Shown piece after piece: positions 1 through 10,149 of a DNA stretch of 64,000 bases. Source of the DNA: UKL13-3 sp044353855 (GTDB lineage: Bacteria; Bacteroidota; Bacteroidia; UKL13-3); contig JBILBF010000001.1 of assembly GCA_044353855.1 (NCBI GenBank), forward strand, positions 62,001 to 126,000. The letters are read 5' to 3'. Position numbers and translations under genes: made by a program. Under the pieces are notes generated by a model. That model had not been told where the DNA came from. It searched no databases and worked only from the letters and a program-made list of their open reading frames with translations. Numbering within the stretch: position 1 is the stretch's first letter; each line of letters opens with the position of its first letter.

Positions 1-352
1 ACCCGAACAAAGCACCGATTTTATTTTTTGTACCATAGGCGAAGAATATGGATTTATTGGCTCTGCTGTTTTTGTTCTATTATACATTCTGCTGCTATGG
101 CGCATACTGGTAATGGCCGAGAGGCAACGCCAAAAATTTAACCGCATTTATGGGTATTGTGTAGCCTCTATTTTATTTTTTCACTTTGCCATTAATATTG
201 GTATGACATTGGGATTATTGCCCGTAATCGGAATCCCTCTTCCGTTTTTTAGTTATGGTGGTTCTGCCTTATTAAGTTTCACTATTTTACTCTTCATTTT
301 TATCCGTTTGGATGCCAATAGGCAAAATGAATTAAGAGGTGCGTTTGAATAG
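1..352 (+). CDS. rodA: Rod shape-determining protein RodA, C-terminal end (partial)
   Basis: The reading frame is open from base 2 to the TAG at 350-352, so only the last 116 or so residues of a larger gene are in the window. RodA is the membrane SEDS-family peptidoglycan glycosyltransferase that works with a class B PBP in cell-wall elongation. Visible family hallmarks are the loop with E-Q-S-T-D-F near the left edge, the following I-G-E-E-Y-G-F-I-G segment, and the late motif G-I-P-L-P-F-F-S-Y-G-G-S-A before the last membrane helix. The basic tail after that helix is short. FtsW shares these motifs. RodA is preferred because of the M-T-L-G-L-L-P-V-I-G-I-P-L-P wording and the short tail, but FtsW cannot be fully excluded from this fragment. 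Confidence 0.85.
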   Translation, partial: PEQSTDFIFCTIGEEYGFIGSAVFVLLYILLLWRILVMAERQRQKFNRIYGYCVASILFFHFAINIGMTLGLLPVIGIPLPFFSYGGSALLSFTILLFIFIRLDANRQNELRGAFE

Positions 353-527
353 CAACAACCAACCTTCCACCAATTTCTTTTAATTGTTTGCTTATATACA
401 TTTTTCGTAAAAAAGATTAAAAAAGTATAGATTTTAAAAAATATTTATGATTTTATGATTTTATTCATAATTTAGCTTATTAATTTTTTCTAAGCACTTT
501 AACATAAATAACAAATCAATGCTTCAT

Positions 528-535
528 TATTTTTG
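528..535 (+). promoter_or_regulatory. Bacteroidota-type -7 box (TATTTTTG)
   Basis: TATTTTTG matches the TAnnTTTG -7 consensus of the Bacteroidota primary sigma factor. It lies 76 bases before the ATG of the giant T9SS protein, in an AT-rich 258-base gap, and would give a longer leader than most promoters in this window. I see no clear -33 TTG. Confidence 0.45.
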
Positions 536-610
536 CATTATGTAATTATTTGAAACGTACTTTAAACAAAAAACTTAAACATAAATTAAATAAAAACTAA
601 CACAATCAAT

Positions 611-3600
611 ATGAAAAAACAAGTACAAACCTTTCGTAATCTAATAACCAAGATATTGGGTGTTGGGTTATTGAGTGTGGGTCTGAGCGCATCAGTCGCC
701 CATGCTCAAACTGTTCTTATCAATCCTACAGGAGATGGTGGATTTGATAACGGATCAACCTTTGCTGCCAATGGTTGGAGTGTTTCAAACTCAGTTAATA
801 ACCCATGGTTCGTTGGTACACCGGGAGGTGGAGCACCAATGACAGGGAATAAAGCTTACATTTCAAACGATGGAGGTATAACGAATGCATATACTCCCGC
901 AAGTAATGCCACAAACTATTTCTGGAGAGACATAACTATTCCGTCAACAGACTCCATTATTCATTTACAATTCAACTGGGCTCAACAAGGTGAAGCATCA
1001 TATGATATATGGCAAGTGTTTACGGCTTCTACATCTATAACACCAGTTGGAGTTGCAACGCACCCAGGCCTTGGTTTAAATAATGTACCAGCAGGAATTG
1101 CGGGTGCAACTTTTGTAGCAAATGGGTCAGTATTAACAGGGGTCCAAACTGCTTCAATCTTATTACCTAAAACCTTAGCAGGAACAACTTTTCGATTGAT
1201 ATTTTCTTGGAAAAACGAAACAGGGGGAACACAACCACCTGCTTCTATTGACAATATTTCACTTATTTCTAGACCTGCCCCATTTAATATCGTATCTACC
1301 GCAAGTGGAAATTGGTCCAATCCATCAACATGGTCTCCTTCTGTTATTCCATTATCTATAGATACGGTAACAGTTGCAGCAACTCATACAGTGTCGTTAG
1401 ATCTTACAGGACAATCGTCAGCTTCACTTAATATTGATGGAACGCTAGACTATGCAACAACTTCATCTTCATTTTCGGTTTTAAATAATTTAACTGTTAA
1501 CTCTAGTGGTATATTTAATGTATTTAATGGAAGTGTTGGAAAAACATTAAACGTTGCAAAAAATATTACCAATGATGGTACAATGGACTTTACGCAAACA
1601 GGTAGTGTTCTATCTTTAAATGGAACAACACCTCAAACTATTGGAGGAACGGGATCACTCACTGCATCAACCATTGCTTCCCTAACATTTAACAATACAT
1701 CAACTACCCGTACCATCAACTTCAACTGGTCAAATGTAATAGTGCCAACTACCCTCACCTTCACAAGTGGTTTGGTTAATCTTGGATTAGGCAACAGCAT
1801 TACCTTAGGTACATCAGGAACATCATTAGGAACCTTAACGTTTACTGCTGGTAATGGATTTACCAGCGGTAAATTTAGCCGTTGGGTTGGAGCAGCAGGA
1901 GCAGGAAGTACCATAGCGGCAAGTACCATTCCAAGTTTTGGAGTAGGTTCGTTTCCTTTTATGAATGGAATCGGGAATGCTTGCCATTTTCACAAAGCAA
2001 CCTCAGCGTTAACAACTGCAGGTATATTCAGTGTTGAATTTATTGGTGGGTTAAATACTACTGCAACAAGTGTTCCTCCAACCGAGAGTTCACTTACCTT
2101 CGACCAAAAAACAAACGCATCATGGGCAGTGTCAACAAGTGGCGGCTATGCTTCGGCAGTAGCCCACACTTTTGCCATACAAGGCCAAGGAACCTATGTA
2201 GCATTTTCGAGCAACGCACGTTTGTTGATTAACGAAACTTTGTTTGGTACACACCAAGCTGGAACAAACCTACCAATGGTTCAAAGAACCGGAGTAGCTG
2301 CTGCCGATATTGTTGGAACATACACTATTGGACTTATTGGATCTGAAGTGGCTAACCAAAGTGTTGCTTCGGGTGCTTGGGACAATGCCGCTACCTGGAG
2401 CCTTGGAGTACCTATTTGTGGGCAAAATATTCTAATCAATACAGCTGATAGTATATGGATTGATGGCAGTATGGTAAGTGCAAATGCTGGTCAAATGTTG
2501 TTAAATGGTAAGTTAACAATATCAGGTAGTTCACTAACCATTGGGTGCAGCGGAAACAATAATCTATTTTCAGCTTCAGGACGATTAACAGTTTCAGGAG
2601 GCCAGTTTATTATGAATGGAAATATGAACTTTGCTTCTGGTTCAATATTTACACAAACTGGTGGTACCATCACAATTGATGGTAACAGTGGAACAGCCCT
2701 TACTTCTGTATTAACAGGTACACCAATTATGAATATAGCAACAAACTTAGTGACTCTTACAGGAGGTACACTAGTGTTTGTTGATGGTCACATTGGAACA
2801 GCAACGGCTGATCGTGTATTAACCTACACTTCAGCAGCTACTCCTTATCCATTGATCTCAACTGGCCACACTGTTCAGTTTGGAGATGGTATTTCAACAC
2901 AAGCCAACTCAACCAAAGGATTTGAATCCAGTTTAGCAACCCGCTTCTATTTTGGAAACGTTGTTGTGAATACACTTGCTTCCAGCAATGCTTTTGTTGC
3001 ATCAAGTTCGGCAACCGTAATTGTTAACGGTAACCTTACCATTACTGCCGGAGAGTTCCGTGGTGGAACTACCAACCTCATTGTAGGTGGTAATATCACT
3101 AATAATGGAACCTTAACCAATACAGGTGCATTGGTATTTGGCCAGGTAACACAAACCAATATGGCTACTCCTACCATTACCTCACAAACAGTAGGTCAAA
3201 CAGTAAGTGGAACAGGTGTATTCAGAAATTTAACAACATCTCCAACTGCCAACTATGCTTCGGTTACCATTAACAATACCTCAGCCGCTGGAGTAACTTT
3301 TTCTTCTAGTCAATCACTCCTAAGTGGAACCAATACCGGAACCGTTTCGAGTACATTAACCTTTACTAACGGTATGGTTAATACAGGTTCTAACACTTTT
3401 ATATTAGGTATTAGTACTGCCTCATTGGGAACATTAACCCTAACAAATGGTGGATTTGGATCGGGAAGTGCATTTAGCCGCTGGTGGGCAACTGCCATTG
3501 CAGGACAAACTATTACAGCTGGAGCCATTCCAACTGCAGGCGTTGGAACCTATCCATTTGTGGCTTTGCAATCATCTGCACCTGTAGCCTTCTTTCCTCG

Positions 3601-6600
3601 CCATGCTTATATTAGGCAAGCTGCAGCTTCTTCTGCTGGTGGCAGAATTACTCTAAGACATAATGATGTAGCTGGTATTTCAGTTGCCTCAATTGTAGAT
3701 GGAGCCTATACAGTTGAAACCCGCACCAATTCAAGTTGGGATGTTACAACTTCTGGTATAACAGGAACACCAACTTATACCATAGCATTAAGTGCTAATG
3801 GCACATATGCAGCCATAAATGGCAATAGCCGTATTACAAGCGGAAGTGCACCTTTATCGGGCACACACCAAGCCGGAACTCGTTTACCTCATGCTCAAAG
3901 AGCCTCAGTTACTTTAGCTAATTTAACCAATACTTGGTATATGGGTGCAGCCAATGCAGATATAGCATTTAATACAATAGCCTCTGGTAATTGGGAAGAT
4001 GGTAGTACTTGGAATAAAGGTATTGCTCCTACTTGTACCGATTCGGTTGTGATTTTTGACGGACACCAAGTTTCTATCAATGCCACAGCTGCAACTGCAC
4101 GTGCAATTGGCATTAACCTTAACGGCAGACTTGTTGTTTCGGGTAATACTTTAACAGTTGGTTGTACTATGAACAATGCATCCATATTTATCCGCGGAAA
4201 CTTTACGGTTTCGGGTGGAACGGTAAATGTTAATGGTTCAATTGCAAATGATTTTTCAGGCCGTTTCCAACAATCAGGTGGATCTATTGTAATAGATGGA
4301 AATGATAACGGAGTTGCTGCAACTAGTGCCACTTCACATATTTTGGATGCATATGCAACAACGGATAGTAGTTTTGTATTATCAGGCGGAACAATTACAA
4401 TTGTAGACCCTGCAGTAGCAGCTGCAGCCGTTGCATTTAAAGTATTCCCGAGTTTGCCTGTTAACTTTAGCACATCACATACCGTAATTTTCGGGGATGG
4501 TGTTTCAACACAACCAGGAGGAACGAATGCCTTTAATATAAATTTGTTTAATACGGGGTTAGGTTTAGCATCATTTGGTAATGTAATTGTAAATGCACCT
4601 TCTGGAGCCAATCGTTTTGTAGCTACAACCAATAACTTAGGTATTATAGGTAATTTGACGGTAACACAAGGTAACTACCGCATGACATCTGCCCATACAG
4701 TAAAAGGAAATATCGTAAATAACGATACTTTAATAAATACAAATACATTAACACTTGCAGATCCTACAGGTGCCATAACATCTACCAATACAACCGCACA
4801 ATCTATATCTGGTACAGGTAAGTTTTTAAACGCTGTAACTGGAGCAACTGCAGGAACAGCAAACTTAGTAGTGAGAAACAGTAGTATTGGAGGAGTAACT
4901 ATTTCTACTCCATTTTCTGTATCTGGTACATTAACACTTACAAGAGGTATAGTAAACACTACTGCTACAGATACTTTCCGTTTGGGAACAATCTCAGCAG
5001 CAGCAACCTTGGCAGGTGGAAGCGATACCGCTTATATCAATGGTCCATTCTCGCGTACGTTTGCTGCATCACGTTCAGCTACAGGAACCTATACCACTGC
5101 AGCTACATTGTATCCAGTTGGTAAATCGGGCCGTTACTTACCACTGTTTATTGACCCAACAACCAATGCTGGTGGTCGCACAGTTGTTTCGGCAGAAGCT
5201 TTCGGCAGTAACGCTGGAACATTAGGCACGGGAGTAACATCTATGTCGGATATTCGCTGGCAATCAACTTATACTGATGCAGCCAATTTTGTAAGTGCTA
5301 ACATGCGCCTTACAGATACTGCTGCTGCATTTACTTCAACCACTAAAATTGTTTCATCTGCAACAGCCGGTGGCTCATACACTGGTGCTCCTGTAACCAT
5401 TACTTATGCTGCAGGACCTCCAAAAACCATTACTACAAGCACCCAAATACTTGCAGCCGATTACATAGGTAATTTTGCTTATGGAGAATTGGTAACTTGT
5501 GCTGCTCCAACTAATCAGGCAACTGTATTTACAGTTTCTAACCTTGGCTCATCTGCATTTAACGGTTCGTATACCTCAGCAATTGGTGGATCAACACATT
5601 ATTTAGTAGTTCGTTATGCTACAGGTGGAACCGAAGTAGCTCCTTCAAACTTTACCAACTATGCAGTTAATGCAGTATTAGGAACTGGAACCGTTGTGGC
5701 AAACTCTACAGGAACAACTTTTAACCAAACAGGCTTAACCGCTGCTACTGGTTACGATTATTATGTGTATGCCTATAACAATAGCGGTTGCTTTGGCCCG
5801 GTATACAATACCACAAGTCCATTATTTGCAACAGTTACTACTTGTGCAGCAGGTATTCCAACTCCTGTAGGTGCAGCAGCTGTAAATATATCCAACAACT
5901 CTTTTGTGGCTCGTTGGAATCCAATTGCAAACCCTGGAGCAACTTATGTGTTGGATGTTTCTACAAATTCAGGTTTCTCTAGTTTTGTTTCTGGTTACAA
6001 TTCCTTATCAACATATACTGATACGTTTGCAGTTGTGAGTGGTTTGACAGGCAATACCGGATATTTCTACAGAGTAAGAGCAATTGACGGATTGTGTGCA
6101 AGTACCTTGTCAACCAACCAAACTGTAACCACTTTCTGTAATCCTATTGTAACCTTACCATGGACCGAAGGATTTGAATCACTTGCGACAGGAACAAACT
6201 TGTTCCCAAGTTGCTGGAATTTTTCTAATACTTTAAGTTCATGGTTTATAGCTTCGCCATTAGCATTTACAGGAACCAAATCACTACGCAGATCATGGAG
6301 TACCAATGGTTGGGCATTTACGCCACCAGTTTCAATGACTGCAGGCACTCCTTATTTGTTTAGCTATTACGTTCGTACTGCTGATAACACTACTCCTGCA
6401 TATGACGTAACCATTGCAGTTGGAACTGGTCAAAATGCTAGTGCTATGACCACTACATTATTAACACAAACAAATTATCAATCTACAACTTGGACTCAGT
6501 TTACTGTTTCGTTTACCCCAGGTACTACAGCCGATTACTCTTTTGGAATCAATGTAATAGCACCTAACGATCCTAACGGAATTAATTTTGATGATTTAAA

Positions 6601-9600
6601 AATTGAACAAGCTGTAGCTCCAACTGTTAGTACTGGTTCTAAATCAGCAGTAAGTGTGAGTTCAGCTTTTTTAAGTGCGAACATTGTAAGTAACGGAGGT
6701 GTATCTAATACAGCTTCTGGCATTGTAATAGGAACAAATCCAAATCCTGTAATTGGAGGACCTGGAGTTACAGATTCGTCATCATTTGTTCCAGTACAAA
6801 GTGGTGCCTATTCATTTAATATTACTGGTTTAAGCAACTCTACAACATACTACTATCGTGCTTATGCCATCAATTCAGTTGGTACTTCTTATGGAGTAGA
6901 CAGTTCATTCACCACATTAGCTGCTCCAACCCCACCTTCTATTGTTCTCTCGCCAATTGCAAATGTTGGTCCATTTAGCGCTACGTTAAATGCCAATATT
7001 ACTGGAGACGGTGGTAGTGTAGTTACAATAAGTGGAATTGTATATAGCACAACTCCAAACCCAACTATTGGTGGCCCGAGTGTAATAGATTCAACTTCTA
7101 CCGCTACCACAGGTACGTATTCAATTACACCAGTTGGACTAAATACATTAACTAAATACTATTATCGTGCATATGCCATAAATGGTATTGGAACAGCCTA
7201 TTCATCACAAGATAGTTTCACTACTTTATTTGGAATTAATACAATTCCTTACGCTCAAAATTTTGAGGGTGGTGCTGCCAATTGGACAACACAAACAATT
7301 GGAACTAATAACGATTGGGTATTAGGAACTCCTACTAAAACTTTCTTGAACGGAGCTCGAAGTGGCGTAAACGCATGGAATACTGGCTTATCAGCTCAGT
7401 ATACCAATAACCATGATGCCGCAGTTGTTTCCCCTGTTTTTGATTTTTCTGGTTATGTGACCCAACCTTATGTTCGTTTCTTCCATAAGTTTATTACGGA
7501 GCCAGGATATGATGCTTTGGTGGTTGAAATTTCAATTAATGGTGGAACCTGGACCAAACTAGATAACACTCTTGGTACAGGAGGTAACTTTAATAGCACC
7601 AATAGTAAAGCCTGGTATAACAGCACAAGTACAAGTGGCTCAATTATTCCGCCTAAATTTTCAAGTACCACTGGTGGTGTAGGAAGTACTGGAATATATT
7701 CAAGTCAAAGCAACGGTTGGATTCAAAGTACCACTACACTTACAGGAGCAATAGGTCAATCAAATGTACGTTTCAGATTTAGATTTGGTTCTGACGGATC
7801 GGATTCACAAGATGGTTGGTCGCTGGATGATATAGAAGTATTGTTTCAAACAGCTCCTCAATTAGTTACATCAACAAAATCATCCATAACCACTTCAAGT
7901 GCTACAGTTGGTGGTAACATAACAAGCGATGGATTATCAAGCGTTACTGCTAGTGGCGTTGTAATTGGAACCAGTGCTAGCCCTACAATTGGAGACCCTG
8001 GAGTAATTGATTCAGTTACTACTCCCAATATTGGAAGTGGTGTATTCAGCTTTAATGTAACTGGTTTATCTTTATCTACCACCTATTTCTATAGAGCATA
8101 TGCTACCAACTCTATTGGAACTTCATATGGAGCAGACAGCAGCTTTACAACTAATGCTGCCAATGTTCTACCAACCGTTTTAACTACAGCTGTTACCAAT
8201 CTTACCGTTAGCAGTGCAACAGTTAATGCCAATATCACCAGCAATGGTGGAGATGCAGTTACAGCAAGTGGTATCGTATATGGTACATCACCTAACCCAA
8301 CCATTGGTGATCCAGGTGTTGTTGATTCAACCACTACTCCATTGGTTTCTTTAGGAACATTCAGTATTAACCCTGCTGGATTAACCCATACTACCAAGTA
8401 TTACTATAGAGCTTATGCTACCAATACTGTGGGAACTGCATACAGTGTGCAAGATAGCTTTACCACTGCCATTTTGATTAATGCATTCCCGTACACACAA
8501 AACTTTGATGCAGGCGCAGCCGGTTGGACTGCTGCTGCCAATGGAGGAGACAATCCTTGGGAAATAGGTACACCAGCTAAAACGTTTTTGAACGCTGCTT
8601 ATTCAGGTTCTAATGCTTGGGTTACCAAGTTGGTAGGAGACTACTCTAGTCTTGCAAATTCCGATGCTGTTGTAGTTTCTCCTCAAATAGATCTTACAAC
8701 TGCAACCAATCCAGTAATTCGTTTCAAACATAAATTTGATACAGATGCTGATCCTGATTATGACGGTGGTGTTCTAGAAATCTCAATTAACGGAGGTTTA
8801 TGGACTCGATTAAACAATGCATCAGGAACCGGTGCAAACTTTAACACAACAACCAGTTATGCTTGGTACAACAACGCAGTAGCAAGTGGAACTTTAGGTG
8901 CAAATAAATTCAATGGTATTAGCAACGTAGGTTATTCATCGGTTGATGGTAACGGTTGGCTAGAAAGTGCAACGCCTTTAACTGGTGGAGCAGGGCAAGC
9001 AAATGTAAAAGTTCGTTTCCGTTTTTGGGCCGATCAATATGGTGTGGATGAAGGATGGGCAATTGATGATATCGAGATTGTAGATGTTGTTGTTCCTTCA
9101 ACTTTAGCTTCAACAGTAAACCTTACTGCAATTGCTAATACTACAACAACCGTTAACTGGACCAATGGTAACGGACAAGGTCGTATGGTAGTTGCACGCT
9201 TAACAAGTACACCAGCAGTAGCTCCAACAAATAATACAATATATACACAAAACTCAGCATTTGGTAGTGGAGAAACAACAGGCGCAGGAAACTTTATTGT
9301 ATTCCGAAGCAATACCTCATCTGTAGTTGTAAATGGTTTGGCATTACTAACTGATTACACATATGATGTGTATGAATACAACGGTAAGTTTATGCATATT
9401 GCTTTTGCTGCTGCTGCATCAAACAATGGAAGCACCTTACCTGTAACCTTAACTACATTTTCCGGAACAACTAAAGATAAAGATGCACAACTTAACTGGG
9501 CAACTGCAACAGAAAGTAACAATGCAGGATTTGATTTAGAACGTTCATTAGATGGCCGTACATTTAGCAAAGTAACATTTGTTAAAGGAGCTGGAAACAG

Positions 9601-9997
9601 CAACCGTGCTTTAACTTACAACTACAAGGATGTAAATGCTTTTGCAAAAGCAACTGTATTATACTACCGCTTAAAACAAGTTGATTTTGATGGTAAATTT
9701 ACTTACTCACAAGTAGTGAAAGTAACAGCTAACACCATCAATACACAATCGTTTACAGCGTATCCTAATCCGTTTACATCAGAATTTAATGTAGCCTTTA
9801 CAGCTACAACTACTGGTATTGCAACAATAGAAATGGTTGATTTGCAAGGACGTAAAGTTTTGAGCTCAACCGCAGATATTGGACTAGGAAACAATGTAAT
9901 ACCGGTGAAAAATGAAGCTACCATTTATCCAGGAGTTTATTTTGTACGTTTAACCCTCAACGGTGAAACACAAGTAACCAAATTGGTGAAAAACTAA
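611..9997 (+). CDS. Giant secreted repeat protein with T9SS C-terminal sorting domain
   Basis: This 3128-residue protein is exported by Sec and then by the type IX secretion system. The signal peptide is residues 1-32, ending A-H-A before Q33. An N-terminal beta-rich domain covers about 37-215. Three related long modules follow, opening near residues 231, 587 and 1126, each beginning with an S-G-x-W-x-x-x-x-T-W phrase. They are rich in Gly, Thr, Asn and Ser, as in beta-helix or beta-strand repeat proteins. Fibronectin III-like domains start near 1630. Two choice-of-anchor-J/MAM-like domains ending D-G-W-S-L-D-D-I-E or similar lie near 2211-2413 and 2621-2827, interleaved with four fibronectin-like units whose cores read Y-Y-R-A-Y-A. 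The T9SS domain (about 3050-3128) starts Y-P-N-P-F and ends K-L-V-K-N. It is probably a surface adhesin or matrix protein; no catalytic domain is recognisable and the ligand is unknown. Confidence 0.9.
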   Translation: MKKQVQTFRNLITKILGVGLLSVGLSASVAHAQTVLINPTGDGGFDNGSTFAANGWSVSNSVNNPWFVGTPGGGAPMTGNKAYISNDGGITNAYTPASNATNYFWRDITIPSTDSIIHLQFNWAQQGEASYDIWQVFTASTSITPVGVATHPGLGLNNVPAGIAGATFVANGSVLTGVQTASILLPKTLAGTTFRLIFSWKNETGGTQPPASIDNISLISRPAPFNIVSTASGNWSNPSTWSPSVIPLSIDTVTVAATHTVSLDLTGQSSASLNIDGTLDYATTSSSFSVLNNLTVNSSGIFNVFNGSVGKTLNVAKNITNDGTMDFTQTGSVLSLNGTTPQTIGGTGSLTASTIASLTFNNTSTTRTINFNWSNVIVPTTLTFTSGLVNLGLGNSITLGTSGTSLGTLTFTAGNGFTSGKFSRWVGAAGAGSTIAASTIPSFGVGSFPFMNGIGNACHFHKATSALTTAGIFSVEFIGGLNTTATSVPPTESSLTFDQKTNASWAVSTSGGYASAVAHTFAIQGQGTYVAFSSNARLLINETLFGTHQAGTNLPMVQRTGVAAADIVGTYTIGLIGSEVANQSVASGAWDNAATWSLGVPICGQNILINTADSIWIDGSMVSANAGQMLLNGKLTISGSSLTIGCSGNNNLFSASGRLTVSGGQFIMNGNMNFASGSIFTQTGGTITIDGNSGTALTSVLTGTPIMNIATNLVTLTGGTLVFVDGHIGTATADRVLTYTSAATPYPLISTGHTVQFGDGISTQANSTKGFESSLATRFYFGNVVVNTLASSNAFVASSSATVIVNGNLTITAGEFRGGTTNLIVGGNITNNGTLTNTGALVFGQVTQTNMATPTITSQTVGQTVSGTGVFRNLTTSPTANYASVTINNTSAAGVTFSSSQSLLSGTNTGTVSSTLTFTNGMVNTGSNTFILGISTASLGTLTLTNGGFGSGSAFSRWWATAIAGQTITAGAIPTAGVGTYPFVALQSSAPVAFFPRHAYIRQAAASSAGGRITLRHNDVAGISVASIVDGAYTVETRTNSSWDVTTSGITGTPTYTIALSANGTYAAINGNSRITSGSAPLSGTHQAGTRLPHAQRASVTLANLTNTWYMGAANADIAFNTIASGNWEDGSTWNKGIAPTCTDSVVIFDGHQVSINATAATARAIGINLNGRLVVSGNTLTVGCTMNNASIFIRGNFTVSGGTVNVNGSIANDFSGRFQQSGGSIVIDGNDNGVAATSATSHILDAYATTDSSFVLSGGTITIVDPAVAAAAVAFKVFPSLPVNFSTSHTVIFGDGVSTQPGGTNAFNINLFNTGLGLASFGNVIVNAPSGANRFVATTNNLGIIGNLTVTQGNYRMTSAHTVKGNIVNNDTLINTNTLTLADPTGAITSTNTTAQSISGTGKFLNAVTGATAGTANLVVRNSSIGGVTISTPFSVSGTLTLTRGIVNTTATDTFRLGTISAAATLAGGSDTAYINGPFSRTFAASRSATGTYTTAATLYPVGKSGRYLPLFIDPTTNAGGRTVVSAEAFGSNAGTLGTGVTSMSDIRWQSTYTDAANFVSANMRLTDTAAAFTSTTKIVSSATAGGSYTGAPVTITYAAGPPKTITTSTQILAADYIGNFAYGELVTCAAPTNQATVFTVSNLGSSAFNGSYTSAIGGSTHYLVVRYATGGTEVAPSNFTNYAVNAVLGTGTVVANSTGTTFNQTGLTAATGYDYYVYAYNNSGCFGPVYNTTSPLFATVTTCAAGIPTPVGAAAVNISNNSFVARWNPIANPGATYVLDVSTNSGFSSFVSGYNSLSTYTDTFAVVSGLTGNTGYFYRVRAIDGLCASTLSTNQTVTTFCNPIVTLPWTEGFESLATGTNLFPSCWNFSNTLSSWFIASPLAFTGTKSLRRSWSTNGWAFTPPVSMTAGTPYLFSYYVRTADNTTPAYDVTIAVGTGQNASAMTTTLLTQTNYQSTTWTQFTVSFTPGTTADYSFGINVIAPNDPNGINFDDLKIEQAVAPTVSTGSKSAVSVSSAFLSANIVSNGGVSNTASGIVIGTNPNPVIGGPGVTDSSSFVPVQSGAYSFNITGLSNSTTYYYRAYAINSVGTSYGVDSSFTTLAAPTPPSIVLSPIANVGPFSATLNANITGDGGSVVTISGIVYSTTPNPTIGGPSVIDSTSTATTGTYSITPVGLNTLTKYYYRAYAINGIGTAYSSQDSFTTLFGINTIPYAQNFEGGAANWTTQTIGTNNDWVLGTPTKTFLNGARSGVNAWNTGLSAQYTNNHDAAVVSPVFDFSGYVTQPYVRFFHKFITEPGYDALVVEISINGGTWTKLDNTLGTGGNFNSTNSKAWYNSTSTSGSIIPPKFSSTTGGVGSTGIYSSQSNGWIQSTTTLTGAIGQSNVRFRFRFGSDGSDSQDGWSLDDIEVLFQTAPQLVTSTKSSITTSSATVGGNITSDGLSSVTASGVVIGTSASPTIGDPGVIDSVTTPNIGSGVFSFNVTGLSLSTTYFYRAYATNSIGTSYGADSSFTTNAANVLPTVLTTAVTNLTVSSATVNANITSNGGDAVTASGIVYGTSPNPTIGDPGVVDSTTTPLVSLGTFSINPAGLTHTTKYYYRAYATNTVGTAYSVQDSFTTAILINAFPYTQNFDAGAAGWTAAANGGDNPWEIGTPAKTFLNAAYSGSNAWVTKLVGDYSSLANSDAVVVSPQIDLTTATNPVIRFKHKFDTDADPDYDGGVLEISINGGLWTRLNNASGTGANFNTTTSYAWYNNAVASGTLGANKFNGISNVGYSSVDGNGWLESATPLTGGAGQANVKVRFRFWADQYGVDEGWAIDDIEIVDVVVPSTLASTVNLTAIANTTTTVNWTNGNGQGRMVVARLTSTPAVAPTNNTIYTQNSAFGSGETTGAGNFIVFRSNTSSVVVNGLALLTDYTYDVYEYNGKFMHIAFAAAASNNGSTLPVTLTTFSGTTKDKDAQLNWATATESNNAGFDLERSLDGRTFSKVTFVKGAGNSNRALTYNYKDVNAFAKATVLYYRLKQVDFDGKFTYSQVVKVTANTINTQSFTAYPNPFTSEFNVAFTATTTGIATIEMVDLQGRKVLSSTADIGLGNNVIPVKNEATIYPGVYFVRLTLNGETQVTKLVKN

Positions 9998-10021
9998 TCA
10001 GGGATTTAATTCTTTAACTTT

Positions 10022-10052
10022 AAAAAGGTGAGCCCAACGGCTCACCTTTTTT
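10022..10052 (+). terminator. Rho-independent terminator after the giant T9SS gene
   Basis: A 12-bp stem (AAAAGGTGAGCC with GGCTCACCTTTT) closes a 4-base loop, CAAC, and runs into a T tract. It starts 25 bases after the stop codon and is the strongest hairpin in the left part of the window. Confidence 0.9.
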
Positions 10053-10116
10053 GTTCACAAGATGTGGGTAATTACATGATAATTAGCAGCAATTACAGAT
10101 AATCAAGTAATTCGCT

Positions 10117-10124
10117 TATCTTTG
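10117..10124 (+). promoter_or_regulatory. -7 box (TATCTTTG) for the RNA helicase
   Basis: This is an exact TAnnTTTG match ending 26 bases before the TTG start of the helicase. That spacing is also seen at six other genes in this window, which supports both the promoter and the unusual start. Confidence 0.6.
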
Positions 10125-10149
10125 GCCCTCATTTTTATAAAACAGTACT

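Noticed and set aside
3895..4632. A 245-codon open frame antisense to the giant T9SS gene, with other antisense frames along the same gene
   Set aside because: Its composition (Val, Pro, Thr, Leu, Ala) is what the reverse strand of Thr/Asn/Gly-rich repeat coding produces. It has no promoter, signal or recognisable domain.
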